Positions 8,787 to 17,646 of a stretch of DNA of 64,000 nt are shown piece after piece. The position numbers were made by a program, and so were the translations under genes. The number at the start of each line of letters is the position of its first letter. The stretch's first letter is position 1. Source of the stretch: JAJYQH01 sp036261615 (GTDB lineage: Bacteria; Actinomycetota; Actinomycetes; Propionibacteriales; Propionibacteriaceae); assembly GCA_036261615.1 (NCBI GenBank), contig DATAKK010000013.1, positions 17,386-81,385 of the forward strand, in the 5' to 3' direction. The notes below the pieces were generated by a model. It was not told the DNA's origin and ran no database searches. It worked only from the letters and a program-made list of their open reading frames with translations.

Positions 8787-9685
8787 GCACCGTCATCACC
8801 CGCCCGACCACGGTCGGCTCCCGCCCCGACCAGACCCGCCGACGCCGGCGTCCGACCGGCAACCCCGTGGGCCGCACCCTGTTCTGGGTGGCCCTGGTCG
8901 TGCTGACGCTGGTCTTCCTCGCGCCCCTGGTGTGGATGCTGTCGACCTCGTTCAAGACCCCGAACGACGCGACGTCGCTGCCCCTGTCGTGGCTGCCGCA
9001 TCCGTTCACCACCCAGGCCTACAGCCAGCTGCTCGCGCCCGGTTCGCAGACGCCGGTGCTGCGCTGGTTCGCCAACTCGCTGGTCGCGGGACTGTGCAAC
9101 TCGGCGCTCGTCGTGGCGGTGGACGCCTGCGCGGCCTACGCCCTCGCCCGCCTCGACTTCCCCGGCAAGAAGGTGGTGTTCGCCCTGGTCATCGGGACGA
9201 TCTTCGTGCCCGGATTCGTCTTCCTCATCCCCAACTACCTGCTGGTGGCCAAGCTGCACTGGCTCGACTCGCTCATGGCGATCATCGTGCCGTCGGCCGG
9301 GGGCGCCTTCGGGGTGTTCTTCCTGCGGCAGTTCTTCCTCGGCCTGCCGAAGGAGCTCGAGGAGTCGGCGGCCATCGACGGGGCCAACACCTGGCAGATC
9401 TTCTGGCGAGTGGTGCTGCCCAACGCGCGGCCCGCGCTGTCGACGCTGGGCGTGCTCGCCTTCCTCACCAACTGGAACGACTTCCTCTGGCCGGTGTACG
9501 TGCTGTTCAGCCCCTCCCACCTCACCCTGCCCGCGGGCCTGTCGACGCTGCAGGGGGCGGCGACCACCAACTACTCGCTCATCATGAGCGGGGCGGTGAT
9601 CGCCAGCGTCCCGGCGCTGATCCTGTTCATCCTGGCCCAGCGGCAGCTGGTCGAGAGCGTCGCGCGCAGCGGCATCAAGGGCTGA
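8783..9685 (+). CDS. Sugar ABC transporter permease (MalG-like)
   Basis: The second CUT1 permease, 300 residues, with an Arg-rich cytoplasmic N terminus and six helices. Its EAA loop contains ELEESAAIDGANTWQIFW, and it ends like other MalG proteins (ARSGIKG). Translation is coupled to the upstream permease through a four-base overlap. No ATPase gene accompanies the pair; many actinobacteria feed several CUT1 systems from one shared ATPase (MsiK type) encoded elsewhere, and that is the likely situation here. Confidence 0.93.
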   Translation: MSTVITRPTTVGSRPDQTRRRRRPTGNPVGRTLFWVALVVLTLVFLAPLVWMLSTSFKTPNDATSLPLSWLPHPFTTQAYSQLLAPGSQTPVLRWFANSLVAGLCNSALVVAVDACAAYALARLDFPGKKVVFALVIGTIFVPGFVFLIPNYLLVAKLHWLDSLMAIIVPSAGGAFGVFFLRQFFLGLPKELEESAAIDGANTWQIFWRVVLPNARPALSTLGVLAFLTNWNDFLWPVYVLFSPSHLTLPAGLSTLQGAATTNYSLIMSGAVIASVPALILFILAQRQLVESVARSGIKG

Positions 9686-9686
9686 C

Positions 9687-10733
9687 ATGGCGAGTGCTCC
9701 CGTGACGGGGCGCGCCCGGCTGCTGGTGGCCGTGCTGCTGGCCCTGGTGGTGACCGCGTGCTCCGCTCCCTCCGCGGGCCCGTCCGGTGCTCCCACTCCC
9801 CGGAGCACCGGATCGTCCGCGACCGGCTACCGGAACCCGGTCTACGCCGACGACTTCCCCGACCCGTCGCTGCTGCACGTCGGGTCGACCTTCTACGCCT
9901 TCGCCACCCAGGGCGACGGCCGCAACATCCAGCAGCTGACGTCGTCCGACCTCGTGCACTGGACCAAGCGCGCCGACGCCCTGCCCATGCTGCCCGGGTG
10001 GGCGCAGGGCGGGGCCACGTGGGCCCCGGAGGTGATCACGGTCGGCGGGCACTACGTCATGTTCTACGTCGAACGCGACTCGGCCCGCGGCGTCCAGTGC
10101 ATCGGCCGCGCCACCTCGAGCAGGCCGGGCGGTCCCTACGTCGACTCCTCGAAGCAGCCGTTCCTCTGTCAGCCCGACCTCGGCGGATCCATCGACCCCA
10201 ACCCGGTGCGCGACCCGGACGGGCACCTCTACCTCTACTGGAAGAACGACGGGAACTGCTGCGGCAAGAAGGTGCAGCTCTGGGGGCAGCAGCTGACCCC
10301 GGACGCCGCGCGCCTCGTCGGCCGCCGCGTGCCGCTGCTGTCGAACACCCTGGGGTGGCAGGGGAACCTCGTCGAGGCGCCGGAGATGTTCGTCCACGAC
10401 CACGCGCACGTGCTGTTCTACTCGGCCAACGACTACGCCTCGGCGAACTACGACATCGGCTACGCGAGCTGCGCCGGCCCGCTCGGACCCTGCCAGGACC
10501 GCTCGCAGGTGCCGCTGGTGTCGAGCAACGAGGTGGCCGCCGGACCCGGCCACTGCTACCCGTTCGCCCTGCCCGACGGCTCCACCTGGCTGCTCTACCA
10601 CGCGTGGCAACCGCAGGCCATCGGCAGCACCTACCCGGGGCGGGAGCTGTGGCTGAGCCCGCTCACCTGGAAGGGCGGCGTCCCGCAGCCGGTGACCCCG
10701 ACAACGCAGATGCCCGCGGCTCCCCGTCCCTGA
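9687..10733 (+). CDS. GH43 family glycoside hydrolase, lipoprotein
   Basis: A 348-residue five-bladed beta-propeller hydrolase, probably acting on the outer face of the membrane on arabinose-, xylose- or galactose-containing side chains. The lipobox is LVVTAC (C25), followed by a Ser/Pro-rich linker. GH43 catalytic residues are visible: base D59 in DFPDPS, pKa-tuning D170 in SIDPNP and general acid E230 in VEAPEMF. An extra Cys pair (C191-C192) lies in a surface loop. It starts one base after the permease stop, so it belongs to the transport operon. The exact specificity cannot be read from sequence alone. Confidence 0.9.
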   Translation: MASAPVTGRARLLVAVLLALVVTACSAPSAGPSGAPTPRSTGSSATGYRNPVYADDFPDPSLLHVGSTFYAFATQGDGRNIQQLTSSDLVHWTKRADALPMLPGWAQGGATWAPEVITVGGHYVMFYVERDSARGVQCIGRATSSRPGGPYVDSSKQPFLCQPDLGGSIDPNPVRDPDGHLYLYWKNDGNCCGKKVQLWGQQLTPDAARLVGRRVPLLSNTLGWQGNLVEAPEMFVHDHAHVLFYSANDYASANYDIGYASCAGPLGPCQDRSQVPLVSSNEVAAGPGHCYPFALPDGSTWLLYHAWQPQAIGSTYPGRELWLSPLTWKGGVPQPVTPTTQMPAAPRP

Positions 10734-10752
10734 GGACGGCTCGCCGCGGGCA
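10711..10752. terminator. Bidirectional hairpin terminator
   Basis: TGCCCGCGGC (10711-10720) pairs perfectly with GCCGCGGGCA (10743-10752), and an inner CCGTCC/GGACGG stem closes a 4-base loop. It overlaps the GH43 stop codon and lies between two convergent genes. Confidence 0.75.
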
Positions 10753-10773
10753 TCCCGCGATCCGTGCTCCCGC

Positions 10774-12633
10774 TCAGCTCGACGGGCGCGCCCCCGCCAG
10801 GGCCGAGACGCTCAGCTGCTGGAACGTGGTGGTGAACCCGCTGCCGCCGAAGCTCGCCAGCCCGATCCGCGGGGCCGACCCCAGGTCGGCGGTCCACGTC
10901 ACGCCGCCCACCCAGTTCTCACCGTCGAGGCTCGTGTACGCGCTGTACGCGTCCAAGCCGCCGACCATGTGGTGGACGATGCGCAGCCAGGTCCAGTCGC
11001 CCACCGGCCCGACGACGCTGTTGCCGTAGCTCGGGTAGCCGGACGGTTCGCTGCTGTCCTCCTTGCCGAACTCGGTCTGGCGGGTGTTCCAGATCGAGAC
11101 CGAGTCGAGCTTGATGTAGTGGCCGTCGCCGCCGTAGATCATCAGCGCGCCCTGCACGTAGTTGTAGCAGCAGCCCGACGTGGGCGTGTCGACCTTCACC
11201 CGCACCTGGGCCACGTAGTCGCCGGACGGGGCCCGCTCGGTGAGCACGGACGCGAGGGGGGTCGACGGCGGGTGGATGTCGGCGTTCTGGGTCTTCATGG
11301 TGAGCGACCCTCCGCCGACCGACCACGTGCCGGCGTCCGGCTCACGCACCCAGCTCCACTGCGGTGACAGCTGCGACCCGGTGAACGCGTCGGAGAGGGC
11401 GGTGTCGGGGCGCCCGGGCTGCGGCTGGGGCAGATAGCGGGCGTGGTAGGTCGTGCGCCATCCGGGCTGGGCCACCGGCCCGGGCATCGGCTGGTCGGAG
11501 GGGCCGGCACCGCCGCGGACGATCGGCCAGCCGTCGTGCCAGTCGAGCGGATCGGCCAGCAGCGGCCGCTTGGTGTAGCCCACGTGGCCCGCGACGTACG
11601 GATCCTGCTGGTCGACGGCGTGGTAGTACACCCAGTCCTGCCCGGCGAAGTCGGTGACCACGGCGTTGTGCCCGGTGCCGACCCACTTGTTGCCGTTCTG
11701 GTAGAGCATCGGCGTCCCGCCGACCCGGGAGTCGAGGATCGAGCGGCCGTCCTTGTCGAGGAACGGGCCGAGCGGGCTGCGCGATCGGGCGGCGAACACC
11801 GTGTAGCCGGTCAGCGGGCCGGAGCAGCAGTTGGTGGCCGAGCCCATGAAGTAGAACCAGCCGTCGCGCTTGACGATGAAGGTGCCCTCGTAGCGGTTGT
11901 CGATGGCGATCTGGCGCTCGGTTCCCGGGACGGTCGACATGCCGTCGGCGGTCAGCTCGCGGACGAAGACGCCGCCGAAGAAGGAGCCGTAGTAGATGTA
12001 GCTGTGGCCGCCGGAGGTGACGACCTCGGGGTCGAACTTCCACGCCTTGCTCGTGGGGTTGGACGGCGTGCCGCCGGGCTCGACGACCGGCTTGCCGGCG
12101 TCGGTCCACGGGCCCGTCGGCGAGGTGCTGGTGAGCACGCCGACCGCGGAGCCGCCTCCGGGGAGGCTGGTGTCGCTCGCCGTGTAGTAGAGGTGGTAGA
12201 GCCCGTCGCTGTAGGTGACGTCGGGCGCCCAGAGGCCGGCCGAGGGGGCCACCCATGACGGGTTCGCGGCGAGGGCGTCGTCGACGTAGGTCCAGTGGGT
12301 GAGGTCGGTGCTCCGGTAGGTGGGCAACCGGTGCATCACGAGGTCGCCCGAGCTCGTCGTCTGGGTCGGGTCGAGTTCGTCGGTGGTGCAGTAGAGGTAC
12401 CAGTTCGTGTCGCCGGCCGTCTGCCCGTGGATGACGTAGGGGTCGGCGCAGTTGTCGGCCTGGTGACCGCTGGGCAGCGTGAGGCGGAGGGGATTGGTGT
12501 AGGTGGGTGGAACGGCGGGGGCCGAGGCGGGCACGTCGGCGGCGACGGGTGCCGCGGACGCCGGCCTGCTCAGCCCTGTGAACGCGACGAGCGCTGCTCC
12601 CAGGGCCGCCCACCGGAGTGAGGCAGTGGTCAT
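10774..12633 (-). CDS. Secreted GH43 hydrolase with C-terminal beta-sandwich domain
   Basis: A 619-residue exported enzyme. A Sec signal (about residues 1-28, ending in PASAAP) is followed by a GH43 propeller with base D64 in NCADPYV, pKa-tuning D201 in KFDPEV and acid E249 in RYEGTF. From about residue 425 to the end there is a concanavalin-like beta-sandwich, as seen in GH43 proteins that act on arabinan or xylan side chains. It is monocistronic and convergent with the transport operon. ATG at 12633 is preferred over a start 11 codons upstream because the signal peptide begins there. An operator of the local LacI protein lies 44 bp upstream. Confidence 0.88.
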   Translation of the reverse strand: MTTASLRWAALGAALVAFTGLSRPASAAPVAADVPASAPAVPPTYTNPLRLTLPSGHQADNCADPYVIHGQTAGDTNWYLYCTTDELDPTQTTSSGDLVMHRLPTYRSTDLTHWTYVDDALAANPSWVAPSAGLWAPDVTYSDGLYHLYYTASDTSLPGGGSAVGVLTSTSPTGPWTDAGKPVVEPGGTPSNPTSKAWKFDPEVVTSGGHSYIYYGSFFGGVFVRELTADGMSTVPGTERQIAIDNRYEGTFIVKRDGWFYFMGSATNCCSGPLTGYTVFAARSRSPLGPFLDKDGRSILDSRVGGTPMLYQNGNKWVGTGHNAVVTDFAGQDWVYYHAVDQQDPYVAGHVGYTKRPLLADPLDWHDGWPIVRGGAGPSDQPMPGPVAQPGWRTTYHARYLPQPQPGRPDTALSDAFTGSQLSPQWSWVREPDAGTWSVGGGSLTMKTQNADIHPPSTPLASVLTERAPSGDYVAQVRVKVDTPTSGCCYNYVQGALMIYGGDGHYIKLDSVSIWNTRQTEFGKEDSSEPSGYPSYGNSVVGPVGDWTWLRIVHHMVGGLDAYSAYTSLDGENWVGGVTWTADLGSAPRIGLASFGGSGFTTTFQQLSVSALAGARPSS

Positions 12634-12676
12634 GGCTGCTCCGATCTGGGGAGGGGGTGTCCCCATCCCACCTCGT

Positions 12677-12693
12677 TTTGCACCCGTTGTAAA
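12677..12693 (-). promoter_or_regulatory. LacI-type operator O3
   Basis: On the minus strand the site reads TTTACAACGGGTGCAAA, one step from the consensus. It overlaps a plausible promoter for the secreted GH43 gene: TTTACA, 17 bases, TGGGAT. Confidence 0.7.
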
Positions 12694-12846
12694 CGGTTTG
12701 GATGAGGGAAATTGGGAGTGCGCCTCCGGATCGGCGGTCGCGAGGGTGGGGGCGGGGTCGTGGTGGTGACGGGACGCCGCGCGCCCGGCGATCGGGAGGG
12801 CGGCGCGCCCGCTCGCGGGGGTGGGGACGGGGCGGCGTCCCCGGCG

Positions 12847-13851
12847 TCAGCGGAGGGTGCTGCCGCGCACGACCAGGCGCCAGGGGATCTGGACGTCCTC
12901 GGCGTTCTCGCCCGACCGGGTGCCGTCGATCCGGCCGAGGAGAAGGCGCATCGACTCCCGCGCCAGGGCGTCCAGGTCGGGGGCGATCGTGGTGAGGGGC
13001 GGCTCGGTGAACTCCGCCTCGGAGATGTTGTCGAAGCCGGCGACGGCGACGTCGTCGGGCACCCGGACGCCGGCCGCGCGGCAGGCCTGCAGCGCCCCGA
13101 TGGCCATGAGGTCGTTGAAGCAGAAGACCGCGTCCGGTGGCTGGGGGAGGGCGAGCAGCTGCTGCATCGCCCGGCGTCCCTCCTCGCGGGCGTACGCCGA
13201 CACGCCCACCATGAGCGCGGGGTCGAAGGGGACGCCGGCGGCCGCCAGTGCCTCGCGGTAGCCCTGCACGCGCACCGACGCCGTGCCGTCGAACGCCTCG
13301 TAGCCGATCGCCGCGATCCGCCGGCGTCCCAGGCCGAGCAGGTGCTCGACCATGGTGCGGGAGGCGGCCACCGAGTCGACCGCCACGTGGTCGTACCCGT
13401 GGGGGACGGCGCGCTCGCCGAGCAGGACGAGGGGCGTCGTGTCGCGCCGGTGGGCGAAGTCCTCGGCCTTGACGGCCAGGGGCGAGAAGAGCAGGCCGTC
13501 AACCATGTGCGACTGCATGCCCGACAACACGATCCGCTCCTGCTCGGCGGTGCCGCCGGTGACGTCCATGATCGCGATCCAGCCCCGTTCGGCGGCGGCC
13601 GCGGTGAACTTCTGGGCCAGTTCGGCGAAGTACGGGGAATCGATCTGCGGGATGGCGAGGGCGAGGAAGCCGCTGCGGCCGTACTTCAGCTGCTTGGCGC
13701 TGAGGTTGGGGCGGTAGCCGAGCTCGTCGATGGCCGCCTGCACCTTGGCCCGGGTCTCCGGCCGCACGTGCTCGTAGTCGTTCACGACGTTTGAGGCGGT
13801 GCGGATGGAGACCCCGGCTCGCTCTGCCACATCGCGAAGTCGAACTGCCAC
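12847..13851 (-). CDS. LacI family transcriptional regulator of the GH43/GH2 locus
   Basis: A 334-residue repressor with an N-terminal helix-turn-helix and hinge (LRDVAERAGVSIRTASNVVN, residues 5-24) and a periplasmic-binding-protein-like sensor domain ending near 330. It lies between the two enzyme clusters and is flanked by four copies of one operator (6374, 6408, 12677, 13935), which makes it the likely regulator of the locus. The start is GTG at 13851; TAGGAT stands six bases before it, so the mRNA is probably leaderless. The inducer is probably a mono- or disaccharide made by the locus. Confidence 0.95.
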   Translation of the reverse strand: MAVRLRDVAERAGVSIRTASNVVNDYEHVRPETRAKVQAAIDELGYRPNLSAKQLKYGRSGFLALAIPQIDSPYFAELAQKFTAAAAERGWIAIMDVTGGTAEQERIVLSGMQSHMVDGLLFSPLAVKAEDFAHRRDTTPLVLLGERAVPHGYDHVAVDSVAASRTMVEHLLGLGRRRIAAIGYEAFDGTASVRVQGYREALAAAGVPFDPALMVGVSAYAREEGRRAMQQLLALPQPPDAVFCFNDLMAIGALQACRAAGVRVPDDVAVAGFDNISEAEFTEPPLTTIAPDLDALARESMRLLLGRIDGTRSGENAEDVQIPWRLVVRGSTLR

Positions 13852-13934
13852 GGGCCGATCCTAGTGCCGCACCGTGCGGCGTCCGGGGGAGCCCGGGCCT
13901 TGCCGCGCCGCGGACGTCCCGCCTCGGTTGACCT

Positions 13935-13951
13935 TTTGCCTCCGTTGCAAA
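13935..13951 (-). promoter_or_regulatory. LacI-type operator O4
   Basis: The minus strand reads TTTGCAACGGAGGCAAA, with one base of flanking symmetry on each side. It is between the LacI gene and the divergent GH2 gene, so it could control both GH2-galM and the regulator itself. Confidence 0.75.
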
Positions 13952-14025
13952 AGACTTGGACACCAGTCGATCCGTCCCTGCCGTCCATTAAGTTCGTGGA
14001 CGAAGCAATCCCCAAGGAGCCCCTG

Positions 14026-15849
14026 ATGGAATCTCCCGCCATCTCGCTGATCACCGCGTCGCCCGCTTCCCAGCAGGACGGAAGCCACCCGCGTCCGCAG
14101 CTGGTCCGGTCGCACGGCGTCGTGCTCGACCGCGAGGTGGGCTTCGCCCACGACGACGAGGCGGTGGGTCTCGAGCGGCACTGGCAGCGCGACCAGTCGC
14201 CCTTCACCCGCACCATCCAGCTGCCGTTCCCGCCGGAGTCCGACGCGTCGGGCGTCGCCGACAAGGGCTTCCACCCGTGCGTGTGGTACCGCATCCCGAT
14301 CAGCGCCGACGACGTCGCGGCGTCCGGGCACGCCGCCGGACGCCGGCTGCTGCTGCACTTCGGCGGCGTCGACCACGAGGCGATCGTCTTCGTCGACGGA
14401 CAGCGGGTCGGCGAGCACGTCGGGGGCCAGGCGGCCTTCACCGTCGACATCACCGACGCGCTCGACCCGGACGCCGACGAGCACGCCATCGTCGTCCGCG
14501 CGGTCGACGACCCGCTCGACACCCGGATTCCGCGGGGCAAGCAGGACTGGCGCAAGGACCCGCACGCCATCTGGTACCACCGCACCACCGGCATCTGGCG
14601 GACGGTCTGGCTGGAGTCGGTGGCCGCCGTGCACGTCACCCACCTCGGGTGGCGCACCGACGTCGCGCAGGGCCGGGCCACCGCGGTGATCGAGCTCAAC
14701 CGGCGTCCGGACGCCGGCACCTCGGTCTCGGTGGCGATCGGCCACGACGGCCGGGTGCTCGCCGACGCCACCGTGGCCATGACCGACCGCAGCCTCGAGG
14801 TCGTGCTGCCGCTCGCCGGCCAGGACAACGGCGTCAACCACGAGCACCTGCTGTGGTCGCCCCAGCACCCGACGTTGCTGGACGCCGGCATCGTGCTCAG
14901 CGCCCCCAGCGGCGACGACGAGGTCCGGTCGTACCTGGGCCTGCGCGACGTGCGCGTGGGCGCCGACCGGGTGCTGCTGAACTCGCGGCCGATCGTGCTC
15001 CGCGCGGTGCTCGAGCAGGGGTACTGGCCCGAGTCGCACCTCACCGCCCCCAGCCTGGAGGCGATCCGGGCCGAGGTGCAGCTCATCCTCGACCTCGGCT
15101 TCAACTGCGCCCGCATCCATCAGAAGGTCGAGGACCAGCGGTTCGTGTTCTGGGCCGACAAGCTCGGGCTCATGCTCTGGGGCGAGACCGCGGCCGCCTA
15201 CAGCTTCGATGCGCGCGCGGTGCAGTTGCTCACCGCCGAATGGGTCGACATCGTCCGGCAGTACGCCGCCCACCCGGCGATCATCGCGTGGGTGCCGTTC
15301 AACGAGTCGTGGGGCGTCACCCAGCTCGCGCACGACCCGGCCCAGCAGGCCTACTCCCGGGGACTGTCCGACCTCACGAGGGCGCTCGACCCGAGCCGTC
15401 CGGTGATCTCCAACGACGGCTGGGAGCACACCGACTCGGACCTGCTCACCATCCACGACTACGAGTGGCGGCGCGACGTGCTCGCCGCCCGCTACACGCG
15501 GGAGGGCGTCGAGCATCTCCTTGAGACCACCGGTCCCGCCGGGCGTCCGCTCGTCGTCGGCGACCACCAGGTCGCCGGCCTGCCGGTGCTGCTCACCGAG
15601 TTCGGCGGCGTCGAGTTCGTCACCGAGCGCAGCGCCGACGAGACGTGGGGCTACTCGTCGGCGTCCGACCCGGACGACTTCGAGCGCCGGGTGCGCGACA
15701 TCATGGAACCCGTCAAGGCGTCCGCCGTGCTCGGCGGGTACTGCTGGACGCAGCTGACCGACACACTGCAGGAGGCCAACGGCCTGTGTGACGAGCACCG
15801 CAACCCGAAACTTCCGGCCGCGACCCTCAAGGAGCTGATGGGATCATGA
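14026..15849 (+). CDS. GH2 family glycoside hydrolase
   Basis: A 607-residue retaining exo-hydrolase with no signal peptide, so cytoplasmic. The order is a jelly-roll sugar-binding domain (about 20-190, with YHRTTGIWRTVWLE), an immunoglobulin-like domain, and a TIM barrel. The acid/base is E427 in FNESWG and the nucleophile E525 in LTEFGG. The family includes beta-galactosidases, beta-glucuronidases and related enzymes; the length fits the shorter type. ATG at 14026 follows AAGGAG by six bases; the longer open frame upstream crosses the promoter and operator O4. It is coupled to an epimerase gene, which argues for a free aldose product. Confidence 0.93.
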   Translation: MESPAISLITASPASQQDGSHPRPQLVRSHGVVLDREVGFAHDDEAVGLERHWQRDQSPFTRTIQLPFPPESDASGVADKGFHPCVWYRIPISADDVAASGHAAGRRLLLHFGGVDHEAIVFVDGQRVGEHVGGQAAFTVDITDALDPDADEHAIVVRAVDDPLDTRIPRGKQDWRKDPHAIWYHRTTGIWRTVWLESVAAVHVTHLGWRTDVAQGRATAVIELNRRPDAGTSVSVAIGHDGRVLADATVAMTDRSLEVVLPLAGQDNGVNHEHLLWSPQHPTLLDAGIVLSAPSGDDEVRSYLGLRDVRVGADRVLLNSRPIVLRAVLEQGYWPESHLTAPSLEAIRAEVQLILDLGFNCARIHQKVEDQRFVFWADKLGLMLWGETAAAYSFDARAVQLLTAEWVDIVRQYAAHPAIIAWVPFNESWGVTQLAHDPAQQAYSRGLSDLTRALDPSRPVISNDGWEHTDSDLLTIHDYEWRRDVLAARYTREGVEHLLETTGPAGRPLVVGDHQVAGLPVLLTEFGGVEFVTERSADETWGYSSASDPDDFERRVRDIMEPVKASAVLGGYCWTQLTDTLQEANGLCDEHRNPKLPAATLKELMGS

Positions 15850-16880
15850 CTTCGCCCGAATCGACCGTGTACGGCGTCCTGCCCGAGGGTGAGGTGCACG
15901 AGTACGTGCTCACCCGCCCCGGGGCACCGCGCGTCGCCCTGCTCGACCTCGGTGCCGCGATCAACGGCATCCGCCTGGACGCCGACGACCCCGGCACCGA
16001 CGTCGTCATCGGGTTCACCGACCTCGACCAGCGGCTGCCGGCGATCTCCGGCTACTTCGGCGCGGTCGTCGGGCGCTACGCCAACCGGATCGCCGACGGC
16101 CGGTTCGAGCTCGACGGGCACACCTACCAGCTGTCGACCAACGAGAACGGCAACACCCTGCACGGCGGTGTCGACGGGTTCGACAAGCGCATCTGGTCGG
16201 TCGTCGAGTCGTCGCCGGAGTCGATCACGTTCGAACTGGTGAGCCCCGACGGCGACCAGGGCTTCCCCGGCACGCTCACGGCCCGGGCCAGCTACACGCT
16301 GCTCGACGACGGCCTGGCCCTCGACCTCTCGGCGACGACGGACGCCCCGACGGTCTGCCTGCTCACCAACCACCTCTACCTCAACCTGGCCGGGGGCGGC
16401 ACCGCCGAGAACCACCTGCTCAGCGTCGAGGCCGACCAGTACGTGCCGATCGACCCGGAGTCGATCCCGCTCGGCAACCTCGCCGACGTCGCCGGGACGC
16501 CGTTCGACCTGCGTCAACCGACCCGGGTCGGCGACCCCGTGCGCTCCGACGACGAGCAGATCGGGCGGGCCAAGGGCATCGACCAGTCGTTCCAGGTGCG
16601 GGGCGAGGGCCTGCGGACGTTCGCGCGGGTCGAGGATCCGGCGTCCGGGCGGGCGCTCGAGCTGTCGAGCGACCAGCCGGGCGTGCAGGTCTACACCGGC
16701 AACATGCTCAAGGGGGTCTTCGTCACGTCGGCCGGCGTCCGCCTGCGCCAGGGGGACGCCATCGCGCTCGAGCCGCAGCAGCATCCCGACGCGCCGAACC
16801 AGCACTGGTCGACGCGGTGCGTGCTGCGTCCCGGCGAGGAGTGGACGTCGCGGATCGAGTGGCGGTTCAGCGGCCGCTGA
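15846..16880 (+). CDS. galM: Aldose 1-epimerase
   Basis: A 344-residue mutarotase that equilibrates alpha and beta anomers of a released sugar. The catalytic base E309 is in LEPQQHPDAPN and the acid H176 in TNHLYLNL; an earlier conserved His is in NTLHGGVDGFD. The gene overlaps the GH2 stop by four bases (ATGA), so it is translationally coupled and under operator O4. Retaining GH2 enzymes release beta anomers, and the epimerase would feed the alpha form into catabolism. It faces the MarR gene across a hairpin terminator. Confidence 0.93.
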   Translation: MTSPESTVYGVLPEGEVHEYVLTRPGAPRVALLDLGAAINGIRLDADDPGTDVVIGFTDLDQRLPAISGYFGAVVGRYANRIADGRFELDGHTYQLSTNENGNTLHGGVDGFDKRIWSVVESSPESITFELVSPDGDQGFPGTLTARASYTLLDDGLALDLSATTDAPTVCLLTNHLYLNLAGGGTAENHLLSVEADQYVPIDPESIPLGNLADVAGTPFDLRQPTRVGDPVRSDDEQIGRAKGIDQSFQVRGEGLRTFARVEDPASGRALELSSDQPGVQVYTGNMLKGVFVTSAGVRLRQGDAIALEPQQHPDAPNQHWSTRCVLRPGEEWTSRIEWRFSGR

Positions 16881-16906
16881 GTTCCAGTCGCTGAGTTCGG
16901 TACCGA

Positions 16907-16936
16907 CCGGCCCGGGTGCGCGAGCGCCCGGGCCGG
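16907..16936. terminator. Bidirectional hairpin terminator
   Basis: CCGGCCCGGG (16907-16916) and CCCGGGCCGG (16927-16936) form a perfect 10-bp stem between the convergent galM and MarR genes. Confidence 0.7.
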
Positions 16937-16942
16937 GTCGCG

Positions 16943-17374
16943 TCAGCAGTGGCGGTCGGGGTCGAGCAGCGTGAGGATGCGGTGCAGTTCGTCCCGGTCG
17001 CGCGCGTCGAGCCGGCCCAACCAGCCCTCGACCGCCTCGTCGCGGGCGACCAGCACATCGGCGAGGGTGCGGCGTCCGGCGGGCGTGATGTCGAGGACGA
17101 CCGCGCGGCGGTCGCCGGGGTCGGGCGCGCGGGCGATCAGCCCGGTCTGCTCAAGGGAGTCGACGACGTCGGTGACCGAGCGGGGGGCGATGTGCAGCCG
17201 CTCGGCGAGGGCGCCGGGACGGAGGGGCGCGTCGCCGATGACCCGGAGCGCCCGCACCTGGTGGGGTGAGAGCCCGAAGGGAGCCGCGGCGTCCGCCCAG
17301 AGCCGGCGCAGTGACCGGGCGTTGCGGGCGAACAGTTCGCCCGTCGACTCGTCGTGCGCGGTCGCCTCGGCCAT
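16943..17374 (-). CDS. MarR family transcriptional regulator
   Basis: A 143-residue winged-helix dimeric regulator. The recognition region reads LAERLHIAPRSVTDVVDSLE (about 56-75) and the wing reads APDPGDRRAVVLDITPAG, both typical of MarR. It is divergent from an ABC exporter of the drug-efflux type, which suggests that it senses a small toxic ligand and controls that exporter. A TAGCAT box six bases before the ATG, with TTGAGG 18 bases further up, suggests a leaderless mRNA. A palindrome at 17412-17426 is the likely operator. Confidence 0.92.
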   Translation of the reverse strand: MAEATAHDESTGELFARNARSLRRLWADAAAPFGLSPHQVRALRVIGDAPLRPGALAERLHIAPRSVTDVVDSLEQTGLIARAPDPGDRRAVVLDITPAGRRTLADVLVARDEAVEGWLGRLDARDRDELHRILTLLDPDRHC

Positions 17375-17411
17375 GGAGGAATGCTACCGCCCCTTCCCTC
17401 GTTGCCTCAAT

Positions 17412-17426
17412 GTGAGGTAAGCTCAC
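17412..17426. promoter_or_regulatory. Candidate MarR operator palindrome
   Basis: GTGAG-GTAAG-CTCAC is a 5-5-5 palindrome just upstream of the MarR -35 region and in the promoter region of the exporter, so one bound dimer could control both directions. Confidence 0.55.
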
Positions 17427-17465
17427 TAAAAGTCGCCGCGTCACACCGGCCCGGCCCCGCTCACC

Positions 17466-17560
17466 CTTCGAGGGGCGGGCGTTCTCTGCTCATGCGGGCG
17501 TTCTCGACGCCGAATCGGCAGAGATCGCCCGCCCCAGCGTCGAAATCGCCCGCCCCGCGG
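17466..17560. repeat. Palindromic intergenic repeat, family R1, copy 1
   Basis: This 95-base element is nearly the same as 47147-47241. It holds four related words: GGGGCGGGCGTTCTCTGCT, GCGGGCGTTCTCGACGC and their inverted partners GGCAGAGATCGCCCGCCCC and GCGTCGAAATCGCCCGC. It lies in the untranslated leader of the ABC exporter. Confidence 0.85.
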
Positions 17561-17646
17561 AACTGGCGGACGGCGGAGCGACGGGATCCCGGACGCCGGC
17601 GAGCCAGCGTGCCGACCACCATCCCAGGCACCAGAGAGGACTGTTC

